64,000 bases of DNA from CAYFSS01 sp964345975 (GTDB lineage Bacteria > Bacillota > Clostridia > Saccharofermentanales > Fastidiosipilaceae): positions 3,490 through 67,489 of the forward strand of contig CAYFSS010000008.1 of assembly GCA_964345975.1 (NCBI GenBank), written 5' to 3'. Below, in pieces: positions 25,472 to 33,000 of the stretch (position 1 is the stretch's first letter; each line of letters begins with the position of its first letter). The translations under genes and the position numbers were made by a program. Below the pieces are notes generated by a model that worked only from the letters and a program-made list of their open reading frames with translations, was not told the DNA's origin and made no database searches.

Positions 25472-26797
25472 ATGGTGTTCTCAAACCAACAAAACCTACC
25501 GGGTTCGCAAGCTGCAAACCTCTGGGAGAATGACCCTCTCACAAAGATTCGGCATAGGACACCACGCCTAAGTCTGCAAAGCGTACTTCTCGATATGCGC
25601 GAAGCACATCCTCTTGCCCATGAAAGGGCAAAAGATATTTCTGTTGAGGATTCTAATCGTCTTCTCGATCAATTAGCGGTTCTGTCTACGGAAGAACTCC
25701 ATGATTTCACCGATGAAATTGCTCCAAGCGATCTCATGCTGGTCTTCAACTGCTTTACGGTTCCTCTTTATCCGGAAGAGATCAACCTCTTGGAATCCAT
25801 GCTTCGGCGCAGAGCCAGCTGGTTTACGTACCGTATGGCTTGGGCCTACTTCCAGATGCATTTCCCCAACGCGTCAATTCAGCGCACACTACAAACGATC
25901 TACAGCGAATTAATCAGTGAAGCATGGCGCCATCCTAGACCTTTTGATCTGCAAGAGGTGATCCTTGACCATTTATCTGTGGAAGCAGATAGTCCTCAAT
26001 TCATTCAAGCCTGTCTCCATTTTCTGAGCAAGGAAATGAATGAGGACCCGAATTTCTCGTTTAAAGTATTCCTGGAACGATTCTCTATTAACGTAGAAAC
26101 GCCTTTCGGGCTTGCCTATATAGGTGATTTCTTTCTCTTTGCAGATCCAACCTGGTATGTCGCTGAGGAAGAACTCTTCTCCAAGATATTATCTCGTCTC
26201 CACCCCAGCGATGCCGGTAAGCTTGTGCGTCGCAGTCTTGAGTCTGAACTCCCTCCGGCAAGCAAGCTTCGACTTCAAAGACTCATTGCTCGTATTTATC
26301 TCCAAGAGCAACCTCAGACCAATGTCTGGGATTTTGTCAGTCCTGAGTTATATGAGAACTTCCGCAATTGGTACGACAATGACCTCATTCGTCGTCACAC
26401 GAGCACTTCACCCGGTAAACGCCGTTGCTATCTTCAGTTCCTGGAAGACATCAAGGATATTGCTGTCTTGAGTCCTAGCATCCTTGCCTTCCGTTTCCGG
26501 AATTTCATCATCATCGATGACAAAGAACAATATGACAAGGCTCTCTACTACGACGATAAAACCGTTGCCGACCTTATCGAACAAGGTCTCCACGAAGAAG
26601 CCTTGGCAGATCCCCCCATCGCGGGTCGTCCAACGACCATCGCTCACGAGCTGGGCAGAAAAGAAGGTATTGTCGAACTCCGCTTTAAGAAGGCGGATCT
26701 GCCCAATACCTTGAGTTACTTGAATTTTGTTTTAGGTCACACGAGTCGTCCTAAAACGATAGAAGACACGTCTAAATTAAGCACCTGGTTCGTCTAA
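25472..26797 (+). CDS. Unrecognised 441-residue protein paired with the coiled-coil membrane protein
   Basis: Soluble, mostly helical, no signal peptide and no membrane segment. I recognise no family with confidence. Features are a helical block with RRRASWFTYRMAWAYFQMHF (about residues 111-130), a basic RRHTSTSPGKRRCYLQFLED segment (about 306-325), and an IIIDDKEQYDKALYYDDKTV strand-turn region (about 347-366). Zorya operons encode a third component, ZorC, with an EH-signature domain of similar size; the central part is weakly reminiscent of it, but the signature glutamate and histidine cannot be placed. It starts 11 bp after the upstream gene with AGAGG nine bases before the ATG, so the two form one unit. 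It ends 22 bp from the convergent znuA. Confidence 0.6.
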   Translation: MVFSNQQNLPGSQAANLWENDPLTKIRHRTPRLSLQSVLLDMREAHPLAHERAKDISVEDSNRLLDQLAVLSTEELHDFTDEIAPSDLMLVFNCFTVPLYPEEINLLESMLRRRASWFTYRMAWAYFQMHFPNASIQRTLQTIYSELISEAWRHPRPFDLQEVILDHLSVEADSPQFIQACLHFLSKEMNEDPNFSFKVFLERFSINVETPFGLAYIGDFFLFADPTWYVAEEELFSKILSRLHPSDAGKLVRRSLESELPPASKLRLQRLIARIYLQEQPQTNVWDFVSPELYENFRNWYDNDLIRRHTSTSPGKRRCYLQFLEDIKDIAVLSPSILAFRFRNFIIIDDKEQYDKALYYDDKTVADLIEQGLHEEALADPPIAGRPTTIAHELGRKEGIVELRFKKADLPNTLSYLNFVLGHTSRPKTIEDTSKLSTWFV

Positions 26798-26819
26798 CAA
26801 CACAAACTCCTAGTTTGCT

Positions 26820-27779
26820 TTAATCGTCATAGCCACCAAGTGCTGCTTGGAGCGTTTCGAGCATGTCCGTCATGCGATCAAAGTAATCCCTACCGTCTGT
26901 GCGCGCCTCTTCCGACACATACTCAAATGTCTGGATGGGTACAATCTCCCCTGAAATTGCTTCAGCGATGACTTCAGCTTGCTTCGAGGAACCACTTGAA
27001 TCGAAGAGCACCGTTTTCAACCCAAGTTCTTTAGCACGCTCGATGATGATCGCTAATTCTCGAGGCGAAGGTTCACTGTGATCTGCAACGTTCAGTGCCA
27101 ACTGCTCTAAATCATATCGCTCAGATAAATATCTAAAGCCACCATGTGTCACCACAAAAGCCTTACCGGGTCCATCATCCAGCTGATCGGCCTTATCTTG
27201 TAGTGTCTCAAACTTCTCTTCAAGAGCCTCATAGTTTGCCTTTAAAGCATCTTCATCCTCCGGCAATAAATTGAGGAGTTCTTCGTAGACTGCTTTCGCC
27301 TGTTCTTCTGCGCAATATGGATCTACCCAAAAATGAGGATCATAGGCACCGTGATCGTGATGATGATCGTGATCGTCTGCGTCGCCTAAATCATCGTGAT
27401 CATCATGTTCAGAATTGCCTATCGATGGCAACAGATCTACATGTTTTGAGCTATCGATGACCTTAGCTTCATCCAAGACGACCGTAACTTTATCCAGCCA
27501 AGGCTCAAGACCTGCTCCATTTGCAATGAGGAGAGATGCCTCACTCAACGCAGCCATATCTCGAGCTGTTGGTTCCCAACTATGAAGGTCGGCCGCAGGA
27601 GGAACGAAATTTTTGACATCAACGAGATCGCCGGCAAGTGCTTCCGTGAAAGACTCAAGAGCATAGGTCGTGACATAGACAGTATGTTTAGGAGATCGAG
27701 CTTGGCTTTTGGATGGTAAAAGCATGTTAGAAAACACGAGTCCCAAGATAAGGACGAACGTGATAAACCTTCTATTCAT
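26820..27779 (-). CDS. znuA: Zinc/manganese ABC transporter, substrate-binding protein
   Basis: 319 residues. A hydrophobic signal (about 5-25) is followed by SQARSPKHT, and the mature part carries typical ZnuA elements: PAADLHSWEPTARDM, the metal-site GAYDPHFWVDPY and VVTHGGFRYLSERY. A loop at about 125-145 is extremely rich in His and Asp (HDHHHDH), as in zinc-specific ZnuA proteins. There is no cysteine at the end of the signal, so it is not a standard lipoprotein. The start is ATG 27779; a GTG at 27788 is possible. It overlaps the upstream YihY-type gene by 8 bp. The matching ATPase and permease lie at 19.1-20.6 kb on the other strand. Confidence 0.9.
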   Translation of the reverse strand: MNRRFITFVLILGLVFSNMLLPSKSQARSPKHTVYVTTYALESFTEALAGDLVDVKNFVPPAADLHSWEPTARDMAALSEASLLIANGAGLEPWLDKVTVVLDEAKVIDSSKHVDLLPSIGNSEHDDHDDLGDADDHDHHHDHGAYDPHFWVDPYCAEEQAKAVYEELLNLLPEDEDALKANYEALEEKFETLQDKADQLDDGPGKAFVVTHGGFRYLSERYDLEQLALNVADHSEPSPRELAIIIERAKELGLKTVLFDSSGSSKQAEVIAEAISGEIVPIQTFEYVSEEARTDGRDYFDRMTDMLETLQAALGGYDD

Positions 27780-28737
27780 TGGGTACACCTTTCGGTTGCG
27801 TGCGCTCGATACTCTGCATTAGTGGAAACGGCAATACTGAACCGGGAAGCTTCCCATGGATCACGGTTCGAATGACAAGTTCCCGATGAAAGAACGCACC
27901 GCACAAAACAAATAAGTTGATAAAGTAAACCCAAAGCAAAAATAGAATAATGGTTCCCAAGGATCCATAGATTATAGTAGCTCTACCGGATATATCAAAG
28001 AAAACCACGATGACTCGTGATAACACAGAAAGTAATATTGATGTGAAGAGACCGCCTCCGACCGCTTCTCTAAAACGACCCATGCGTCCTGATGCCAAAT
28101 AAAATGAACCCGAGAAAACCGCTATCATAAGCAAGAAGGAGATCACCCCCCCTACCCATGAAAGCTCAAAGTAATCGCTAAGATTCGTATTGAACAGATG
28201 ACTAATCTGAGAAAGAATCCAGTCCCCAAACGAAAGAAACGTAACAATTACTGCAGTCAGTAGCCCTACAATGACGAGGAGAAGAACCCCAAAGATTCGA
28301 CGCAGGAAACCATTTTGGAGCAAGGTTACATGATAGATATCACTCAGACTTAACAAGACACCACTGAATGCCCTACCGGCTGCCCAAAGCACACCGAGAA
28401 TACCAACGGAAGCTATGGATACCGTAGGACTTTGAGTGATCTCATTAACCAGTGAACGTACATATTCCATAATCGGATCAGGAATCATGTCCTCAGCTTG
28501 GATTAAGTCCGTTAGTTGCTGCCAGGTCGAAGGTCCCAAGCTCGAGGAAAGTGAAACAATAAAAATTAAGAGCGGGAAAATACCTAGGATCAAATAGTAT
28601 GTCGCTGATGCAGCCGCTTCAGACAGTCTCAAATCATTGAATCGATTGATAATATTTCGAGTCGTCCTTAGGGTCGGATTAGCTTCAATTTTTGCATCAA
28701 CTTTCTTCCATATATCTTCCCAGGAACTTAACGACAT
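27772..28737 (-). CDS. YihY/BrkB family inner-membrane protein
   Basis: 321 residues with six membrane spans. The family signature is present in the N-terminal half: LSEAAASATYYLILGIFPLL (about residues 34-53), then GVLWAAGRAFSGVLLSLSDIY, and YGSLGTIILFLLWVYFINLF near the end. These proteins were once called ribonuclease BN by mistake; their function is unknown. The ATG at 28737 has AGAGG eight bases upstream. It is first in a two-gene unit with znuA, an unusual partnership that may only reflect chance operon structure. Confidence 0.88.
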   Translation of the reverse strand: MSLSSWEDIWKKVDAKIEANPTLRTTRNIINRFNDLRLSEAAASATYYLILGIFPLLIFIVSLSSSLGPSTWQQLTDLIQAEDMIPDPIMEYVRSLVNEITQSPTVSIASVGILGVLWAAGRAFSGVLLSLSDIYHVTLLQNGFLRRIFGVLLLVIVGLLTAVIVTFLSFGDWILSQISHLFNTNLSDYFELSWVGGVISFLLMIAVFSGSFYLASGRMGRFREAVGGGLFTSILLSVLSRVIVVFFDISGRATIIYGSLGTIILFLLWVYFINLFVLCGAFFHRELVIRTVIHGKLPGSVLPFPLMQSIERTQPKGVPNE

Positions 28738-28836
28738 TGGGATAGCCTCTTCCTATTTAACAACCTGATCTACGAAGGGAATCTATATACCCATTCAAAC
28801 AAACCATAACTCTTTGAAAAGTCTAGCATCTTTACT

Positions 28837-28866
28837 ATTGTAGCTAAAGAAAGCATACAATGTCAC
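28837..28866 (-). promoter_or_regulatory. Candidate promoter of the yihY-znuA unit
   Basis: On the minus strand a -35-like GTGACA (28861-28866) and a -10-like TACAAT (28837-28842) are separated by 18 bases, about 100 bp upstream of the YihY start. No zinc-regulator operator was recognised. Confidence 0.35.
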
Positions 28867-28867
28867 A

Positions 28868-29083
28868 GTTTGACTTATTTCCCTTTGGTGACGAGACAGA
28901 CTTATGAGGAATTCTAAGTCTTGAAAATTCTATACGCAGAGCTTAGGTTCTTTTCTTAGACTGTAGAGTAGAACCTCAAATGGAAATGACCGCCATACCA
29001 TGATGGATTCCTTGCTCTCATACAAACTTTTGCCGAATGGATCTATCAAAAATGATACTAAACCGTAGCTTCTGCTTCGTAAT
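28868..29083. other. Non-coding stretch between yihY and sixA
   Basis: Together with 28738-28836 this forms a gap of about 345 bp. It is AT-rich. Apart from the candidate promoter just above, I see no open frame with a ribosome binding site, no RNA gene and no clear terminator. Confidence 0.5.
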
Positions 29084-29560
29084 TCAAGGCAATTCCCAAT
29101 TCACATGCCAGTCCCTTTCACCAGCTTGTTTCACAAAACTTACCATCCCACTCGTGCGAAATGGAATGGAATTGCCGGTCATGATTTTAGACCAATGAGA
29201 CAAGCTGGGTTGGTGTCCTACAGTCATGATAAGGGCGTCATCATCGAGTTCTTCTAAACTCCTTACAAACGCTGCCGTATCTTGATTCCAGATCCAATCG
29301 CACTCTTTAAGATCGGCGACTTCAAGGATTTCACGGATAATGCTTGCCGTTTCCATAGTTCTAGCGGAAGGGCTCACCCACATGGTGATGCGCCGCAGTT
29401 TATCTGAATCTTGCCTTTGAAGGCTTGAAAGTTTGTCCAGCAAGGTCGGTAGCTTTGCTTGCAAACGCTGAATTCCTTCTTGGATCAATACACGATTGAA
29501 ATCGGATTGATCCGGCTGCCAGCGTTCGGCTTTGGCATGGCGAACTAAAATGATCTGCAT
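29084..29560 (-). CDS. sixA: SixA-type histidine phosphatase
   Basis: 158 residues of the histidine phosphatase superfamily. The catalytic N-terminal motif reads LVRHAKAE (RHA, as in SixA, not RHG as in phosphoglycerate mutase). The second catalytic histidine is in MTVGHQPSLS at about 117, and SARTMETASII is the phosphate-binding segment. SixA proteins dephosphorylate phosphohistidines; substrates in Gram-positives are unknown. The ATG has GAGGAG five bases upstream, placed right after the stop of the prophage remnant at 29570. Confidence 0.88.
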   Translation of the reverse strand: MQIILVRHAKAERWQPDQSDFNRVLIQEGIQRLQAKLPTLLDKLSSLQRQDSDKLRRITMWVSPSARTMETASIIREILEVADLKECDWIWNQDTAAFVRSLEELDDDALIMTVGHQPSLSHWSKIMTGNSIPFRTSGMVSFVKQAGERDWHVNWELP

Positions 29561-29569
29561 AAGGGCTCC

Positions 29570-30073
29570 TCAATCAACGATATCCTCAGAATAGTCATTC
29601 AGTCTTTCCGTCTGCTTTTCTTGAGCCGTCGCACGTGTACCTTTAGCACTGAGCCGGTCAAATTCTTCGACCATAGAACTGTTTTGAACAAAAGCATCGC
29701 CCATCATAAGAGCTTCTTCACGTAGTGCTTGTAAGTCTTCTTCTGCCTGCTTTGCAGATGCAGACATGCCAGCAAAGATGGCTGATCCTATACCAACAAC
29801 AGCTGCGATGATAAGCGGTAAGGGGCCCATAGCAGTCTTAAGGCCGATGACAGCCTTTGATAGAGTTCCTATCACTGGAATGGACGCAGCAGCGCCTCCT
29901 GTGAAAGCACTAATGGCCACTGTTGCTCCGCCTACAGCGATTCCTGTAGTAGCGAACATGCGTGCAGCGGTGACTAAAACAGCAGTTAGAGTCCTGTTCT
30001 TTTCTAAAACGTCAGCAACGCCAGTCGTCAGGTCACCTACAACGTCAACATCAGGCTCTACGATTTCAGACAC
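29570..30073 (-). pseudogene. Phage tail tape-measure protein fragment
   Basis: An open frame of 167 codons from a GTG. From about residue 20 on it resembles the interior of a tail tape-measure protein: glycine/alanine-rich hydrophobic runs (GGAAASIPVIGTLSKAVIGL, PLIIAAVVGIGSAIFAGMSA) followed by a charged helical segment (ASAKQAEEDLQALREEAL). Tape-measure proteins are normally several hundred to over a thousand residues, so this is a small piece. Its first 20 codons lie antisense to an integrase fragment that has clear conserved motifs, so the apparent N-terminus is probably a junction artefact. No other phage structural gene is near. Confidence 0.65.
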
Positions 30074-30226
30074 ACGTTTGCAACAAAACTTGCCGAAGCG
30101 TCGATGCCCGAGTCTGCCTTAACAGCAATCATGGGGCATGAGTCAATCAGTACAACTCTACAGTACTATATCGGGCTTACGGACAAGATGAAAGAACAGG
30201 CAAAATCGATCTTGGAGAAGATGTGA
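30008..30226 (+). pseudogene. Tyrosine recombinase (integrase) C-terminal remnant
   Basis: A plus-strand frame of 72 codons, closed upstream by TAA at 30005 and ending at TGA 30224-30226, carries the C-terminal catalytic blocks of a phage-type integrase: LYDFRHTFATKLAEA (catalytic Arg and His), then TAIMGHESISTTLQYYIGLT with the conserved GH and the tyrosine nucleophile in QYY. The N-terminal 300 or so residues are missing. It points toward tRNA-Pro(CGG) 110 bp away, the usual arrangement for an integrase at its attachment site. With the tape-measure fragment it shows that a prophage was here and was almost wholly deleted. Confidence 0.85.
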
Positions 30227-30244
30227 CAGAAAATCTTCAGATAT

Positions 30245-30268
30245 ATTGGTGTCAAAATTGGTGTCAAA
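30245..30268 (+). repeat. Two perfect 12 bp direct repeats, likely integrase arm-type sites
   Basis: ATTGGTGTCAAA occurs twice in perfect tandem, 19 bp after the integrase stop and 70 bp from the 3' end of tRNA-Pro(CGG). Short direct repeats in this position are commonly the arm-binding sites of tyrosine integrases. A related pair is found beside tRNA-Lys (53105-53128). Confidence 0.7.
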
Positions 30269-30291
30269 GGTGTTGTGTTAGATGGTTTCTA

Positions 30292-30332
30292 AAAAGAAAA
30301 AACCGCCATATTCCCAATGAATACAACGGTTT
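30292..30332 (-). terminator. Terminator of tRNA-Pro(CGG)
   Basis: On the minus strand AAACCG pairs with CGGTTT, with TATTC pairing with GAATA inside the loop, then a T tract. It closes the tRNA transcript. Its inner loop is identical to that of the terminator after tRNA-Pro(TGG) at 51.4 kb. Confidence 0.8.
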
Positions 30333-30337
30333 ACGTA

Positions 30338-30413
30338 TGGTCGGAGTGACAAGACTTGAACTTGCGACCTCCTGGTCCCGAACCAGGCGCTCTACCACCT
30401 GAGCCACACCCCG
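30338..30413 (-). tRNA. tRNA-Pro(CGG)
   Basis: The acceptor stem CGGGGTG/CACTCCG (one G-T wobble), D arm, T arm with TTCAAGT, discriminator A and encoded CCA (30338-30340) are all visible. The anticodon loop is TTCGGGA, anticodon CGG, for codon CCG. It lies upstream of a terminator and beside prophage remains, and is therefore the probable attachment site. Confidence 0.95.
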
Positions 30414-30437
30414 AACGCTTGCTAATATTAACATAGC

Positions 30438-30989
30438 CTAAGACTCTGTCAACCAAAGCTCATAGCGGTAATACACGCGATTCTCCGCGTCATAGAGCCA
30501 TTCATCCGCACTTTTCAGCCGAAATCCATGTGCCTCCAAGTCAGGGAAATAACGGTCAACATCCTTAGCAAAAGCATTGACCCGGGTCAGATGGACTTTT
30601 GTTGTATAAGGCATCATTTGTTCGTAGACAGAGCTTCCACCTAAGATGAAGAACTGCTTGGAGGGGGCATCTTTGCGGATAGCATCACACGTCTCAAGCA
30701 ACGAATCCAGGGTATCAAAGTAGAGGGTTGGTCGTTCAGAATCAACGTCCTGTTCCTCAACGAAACGACTCAAGATGAGATTGGTTCTCCCCTTAAGACC
30801 CTTCCCTTGGGGAAACGTTGCCAATGTTTTACGACCGGCAATCATGACATGATCCATCGTCTTTTCTTTGAAGCGCTTAAGGTCACCTGAGATGTAATAC
30901 GTTTGATCACCATCTCGGCCTATACCGTTTGCCAGATCGCAGAGGACGATCGCTTCTAGATACTTCGTGGTAGATTCTTTGGCATTCAT
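30438..30989 (-). CDS. folA: Dihydrofolate reductase
   Basis: Reduces dihydrofolate to tetrahydrofolate with NADPH. 183 residues. The active-site loop ANGIGRDG, the catalytic acid in SGDLKRFKEKT, the MIAGRKTLATFP cofactor segment (MGRKTWES in classical forms) and FILGGSSVYEQMMP are present. An N-terminal extension of about ten residues precedes the first strand. ATG 30989 has AGGA upstream. It starts 11 bp after thyA, with which it forms a classical thymidylate operon. Confidence 0.93.
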   Translation of the reverse strand: MNAKESTTKYLEAIVLCDLANGIGRDGDQTYYISGDLKRFKEKTMDHVMIAGRKTLATFPQGKGLKGRTNLILSRFVEEQDVDSERPTLYFDTLDSLLETCDAIRKDAPSKQFFILGGSSVYEQMMPYTTKVHLTRVNAFAKDVDRYFPDLEAHGFRLKSADEWLYDAENRVYYRYELWLTES

Positions 30990-31000
30990 AGTTTTCCTAT

Positions 31001-31831
31001 CTAAACGGCTACGGGGATACCCTTAATAAGGCCGGAGTGCTTGTAGCCAATAAGTTCGAGTGTATCAGCGGTTACTTTCATAAAATCTCCCGCCTCTTCA
31101 CCGAGCAAAACTGTAGGTGCAACATGTTGTTCACGAGTTAAAACCTCTTCGACAATTGGAATATGGCGATCATAGATATGCGCATCTGAGATCACGTGAA
31201 CCAATTCACCCGGCTCAAGCCCTGCTTCCTTTGCCAAGAAAATGATGAGAGCTGAGTACTGAACGACGTTCCAATTATTCGCAACCAACATGTCCTGTGA
31301 GCGTTGATTTAGAATTGCATTGAGCTTATTGTCACTGACATTGAACGTCATCGAGTAAGCACAAGGATAAAGATTCATCTCTTCCAGATCCCGGAAGTTA
31401 TACATGCTGGTCATGATACGTCTGGAAGCTCTATCATGCTTCAATTGATAACGCACATGATCCACTTGATCGTTCTTACCTTCGGGGAAATCATACTTCA
31501 AGCCCATTTGATAGCCATAAGCTTTCCCAATCGTGCCATCTTCACCGGCCCACGAATCCCAGATGCGAGAATTGAGGTCGGCTACACGATTGGATTTCAT
31601 TTGCCAAATCCACAGCAATTCATCGATCGCTGCTTTGTAGTTAATTTTACGAATCGTTTGGATAGGAAACTCTCTTTGCAGATCATAGCGATTGACGATG
31701 CCGAAAGACTTTCTCGTATAAGCGGGCGTCCCATCTTCCCAACGCGGACGAACGTCCATCCCTGTATTATCGGATCCATGATCAATGATCTGACGACAAT
31801 TCTCGATGAAAACTTGATCTGCATAACTCAT
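31001..31831 (-). CDS. thyA: Thymidylate synthase (ThyA type, divergent)
   Basis: Methylates dUMP to dTMP using methylene-tetrahydrofolate; DHFR, encoded next, regenerates the folate. 276 residues. The catalytic cysteine is Cys157 in NLYPCAYSMTF, where most ThyA enzymes have LPPCH. The phosphate-binding QRSQD segment is intact (176-180), and HIYDRHIPIVEEVL matches HIYxNHxxQ. The changes around the cysteine resemble a subgroup known in Firmicutes and do not suggest loss of function. The ribosome binding site AAGGAT lies nine bases before the ATG. FAD-dependent ThyX is unrelated and not seen. Confidence 0.9.
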   Translation of the reverse strand: MSYADQVFIENCRQIIDHGSDNTGMDVRPRWEDGTPAYTRKSFGIVNRYDLQREFPIQTIRKINYKAAIDELLWIWQMKSNRVADLNSRIWDSWAGEDGTIGKAYGYQMGLKYDFPEGKNDQVDHVRYQLKHDRASRRIMTSMYNFRDLEEMNLYPCAYSMTFNVSDNKLNAILNQRSQDMLVANNWNVVQYSALIIFLAKEAGLEPGELVHVISDAHIYDRHIPIVEEVLTREQHVAPTVLLGEEAGDFMKVTADTLELIGYKHSGLIKGIPVAV

Positions 31832-31897
31832 AAAAATTATCCTTCCTCAACCCTCTTCACTAAAAAGCAAACTTAGACTATCACACTTCAGAATAAG

Positions 31898-32533
31898 CTA
31901 TTGGATCGTGGCAAGCTGGTGTTCTAAAGCGTTATATTTAGCTTCCTTGATACCAGGAACCAACATTAACTCGTCCTTCGTTTTGAACGGACCATAGCTT
32001 TCACGCCACTCCAGAATCCGCTTAGCTAATGACGGGCCAATTCCATTGAGTCGCTGCAAATCCTCTAATCCTGCCGTGTTCAGCTGGACTAGATGGCTAT
32101 GAGAATCATCGCCCTGCACCAGACCCTGAGGCGGTGGCAACCGGATGTCGTCCTCCGGATCCGGAATATGGTAATGAGCTTGATCTGTTATCTCCATCGC
32201 AAGATTGACGGTATCGACTTGTGCTCCCTGCATGAAGCCACCGGCTACCTCCACCAGATCTTGGAGGATTGATCCTTGGGGCAGACTATAAACTCCCGGA
32301 CGCTCGACAGCTCCGGTGATGTAGGAACGTATGGCTGGGGGCTCTTCCGTCGTTGCCGTTTGCACTTCGGTACTCGTAACTTCGGTGGTTTGAATCTTTA
32401 TCTGTGGACTCGTCATTTCAGGTCGAAATAATCCCCAAAGAATTAGGAATAACAGAGCCACGAAGAGAGCACTGCGGCACTCGCTATATCTGGCCTTAAC
32501 GAATCGCCAAATTCGTCCGAGAAGTCTTCGCAT
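31898..32533 (-). CDS. comEA: ComEA-like DNA-binding protein (SLBB and helix-hairpin-helix)
   Basis: 211 residues. An N-terminal basic region and a membrane anchor (about 22-36) lead to a Thr/Glu-rich spacer, an SLBB-type domain (YITGAVERPGVYSLPQGSIL, about 70-89), and two helix-hairpin-helix motifs (LQRLNGIGPSLAKRILEWRE and LMLVPGIKEAKYNAL). This is the layout of ComEA, the surface receptor for DNA in competence. No other competence gene lies in the window. ATG 32533 has AAGGGGG eight bases upstream. It lies about 100 bp downstream of rsfS. Confidence 0.9.
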   Translation of the reverse strand: MRRLLGRIWRFVKARYSECRSALFVALLFLILWGLFRPEMTSPQIKIQTTEVTSTEVQTATTEEPPAIRSYITGAVERPGVYSLPQGSILQDLVEVAGGFMQGAQVDTVNLAMEITDQAHYHIPDPEDDIRLPPPQGLVQGDDSHSHLVQLNTAGLEDLQRLNGIGPSLAKRILEWRESYGPFKTKDELMLVPGIKEAKYNALEHQLATIQ

Positions 32534-32637
32534 GCCCGCACCCCCTTACAAAAGAGTGTAGGACAAGCAAAGAAAGCCGTCCTAGAGAAGATCTACCAAA
32601 AGTGCCGAAAGAAAACGTTTAAGGTTTTATAGGTGGT

Positions 32638-33000
32638 CTAGGAATCTGAACCGGGTCTGGCATCGAGGTCCTCTTGAGATTGCCAGAGCTTCTCCAAGGC
32701 ATAGTACTCTCGAGTTTGCTTATTGAAGATGTGGACGATAAAGTCGCCATAATCGAGCAATACCCATTGACGATTATCCATCCCTTCGACAGCCAACGGC
32801 GAAAGATCATACTCTTCTTCAAGTCGAGAAACGAGTTCATCCGCTATAGCTCTGACTTGTACCGTACTATTTCCGTGGCAAACGAGAAAATAATCGGCTA
32901 GACTCGATTTCTGACTGATGGGGATTAGCACAATGTCTTGAGCTTGGCGCCCATCAAGCACTTTCTCGGCAAATTCTACATAAGCTTTAATTTGATCCAT
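32638..33000 (-). CDS. rsfS: Ribosomal silencing factor RsfS
   Basis: 120 residues, normal length. Binds ribosomal protein L14 and blocks subunit joining under starvation. Conserved blocks: DIVLIPISQKSSLADYFLVC (23-42), GNSTVQVRAIADEL, and WVLLDYGDFIVHIF with YYALEKLW. The start overlaps the nadD stop by one base (TAATG), so the two are coupled. The nadD-rsfS pair is common in Firmicutes; the usual yqeK between them is missing. Confidence 0.95.
   Translation of the reverse strand: MDQIKAYVEFAEKVLDGRQAQDIVLIPISQKSSLADYFLVCHGNSTVQVRAIADELVSRLEEEYDLSPLAVEGMDNRQWVLLDYGDFIVHIFNKQTREYYALEKLWQSQEDLDARPGSDS

Noticed and set aside
27772..28737. YihY/BrkB protein considered as ribonuclease BN
   Set aside because: The old RNase BN label for this family is an error; the protein is a six-span membrane protein without nuclease motifs.
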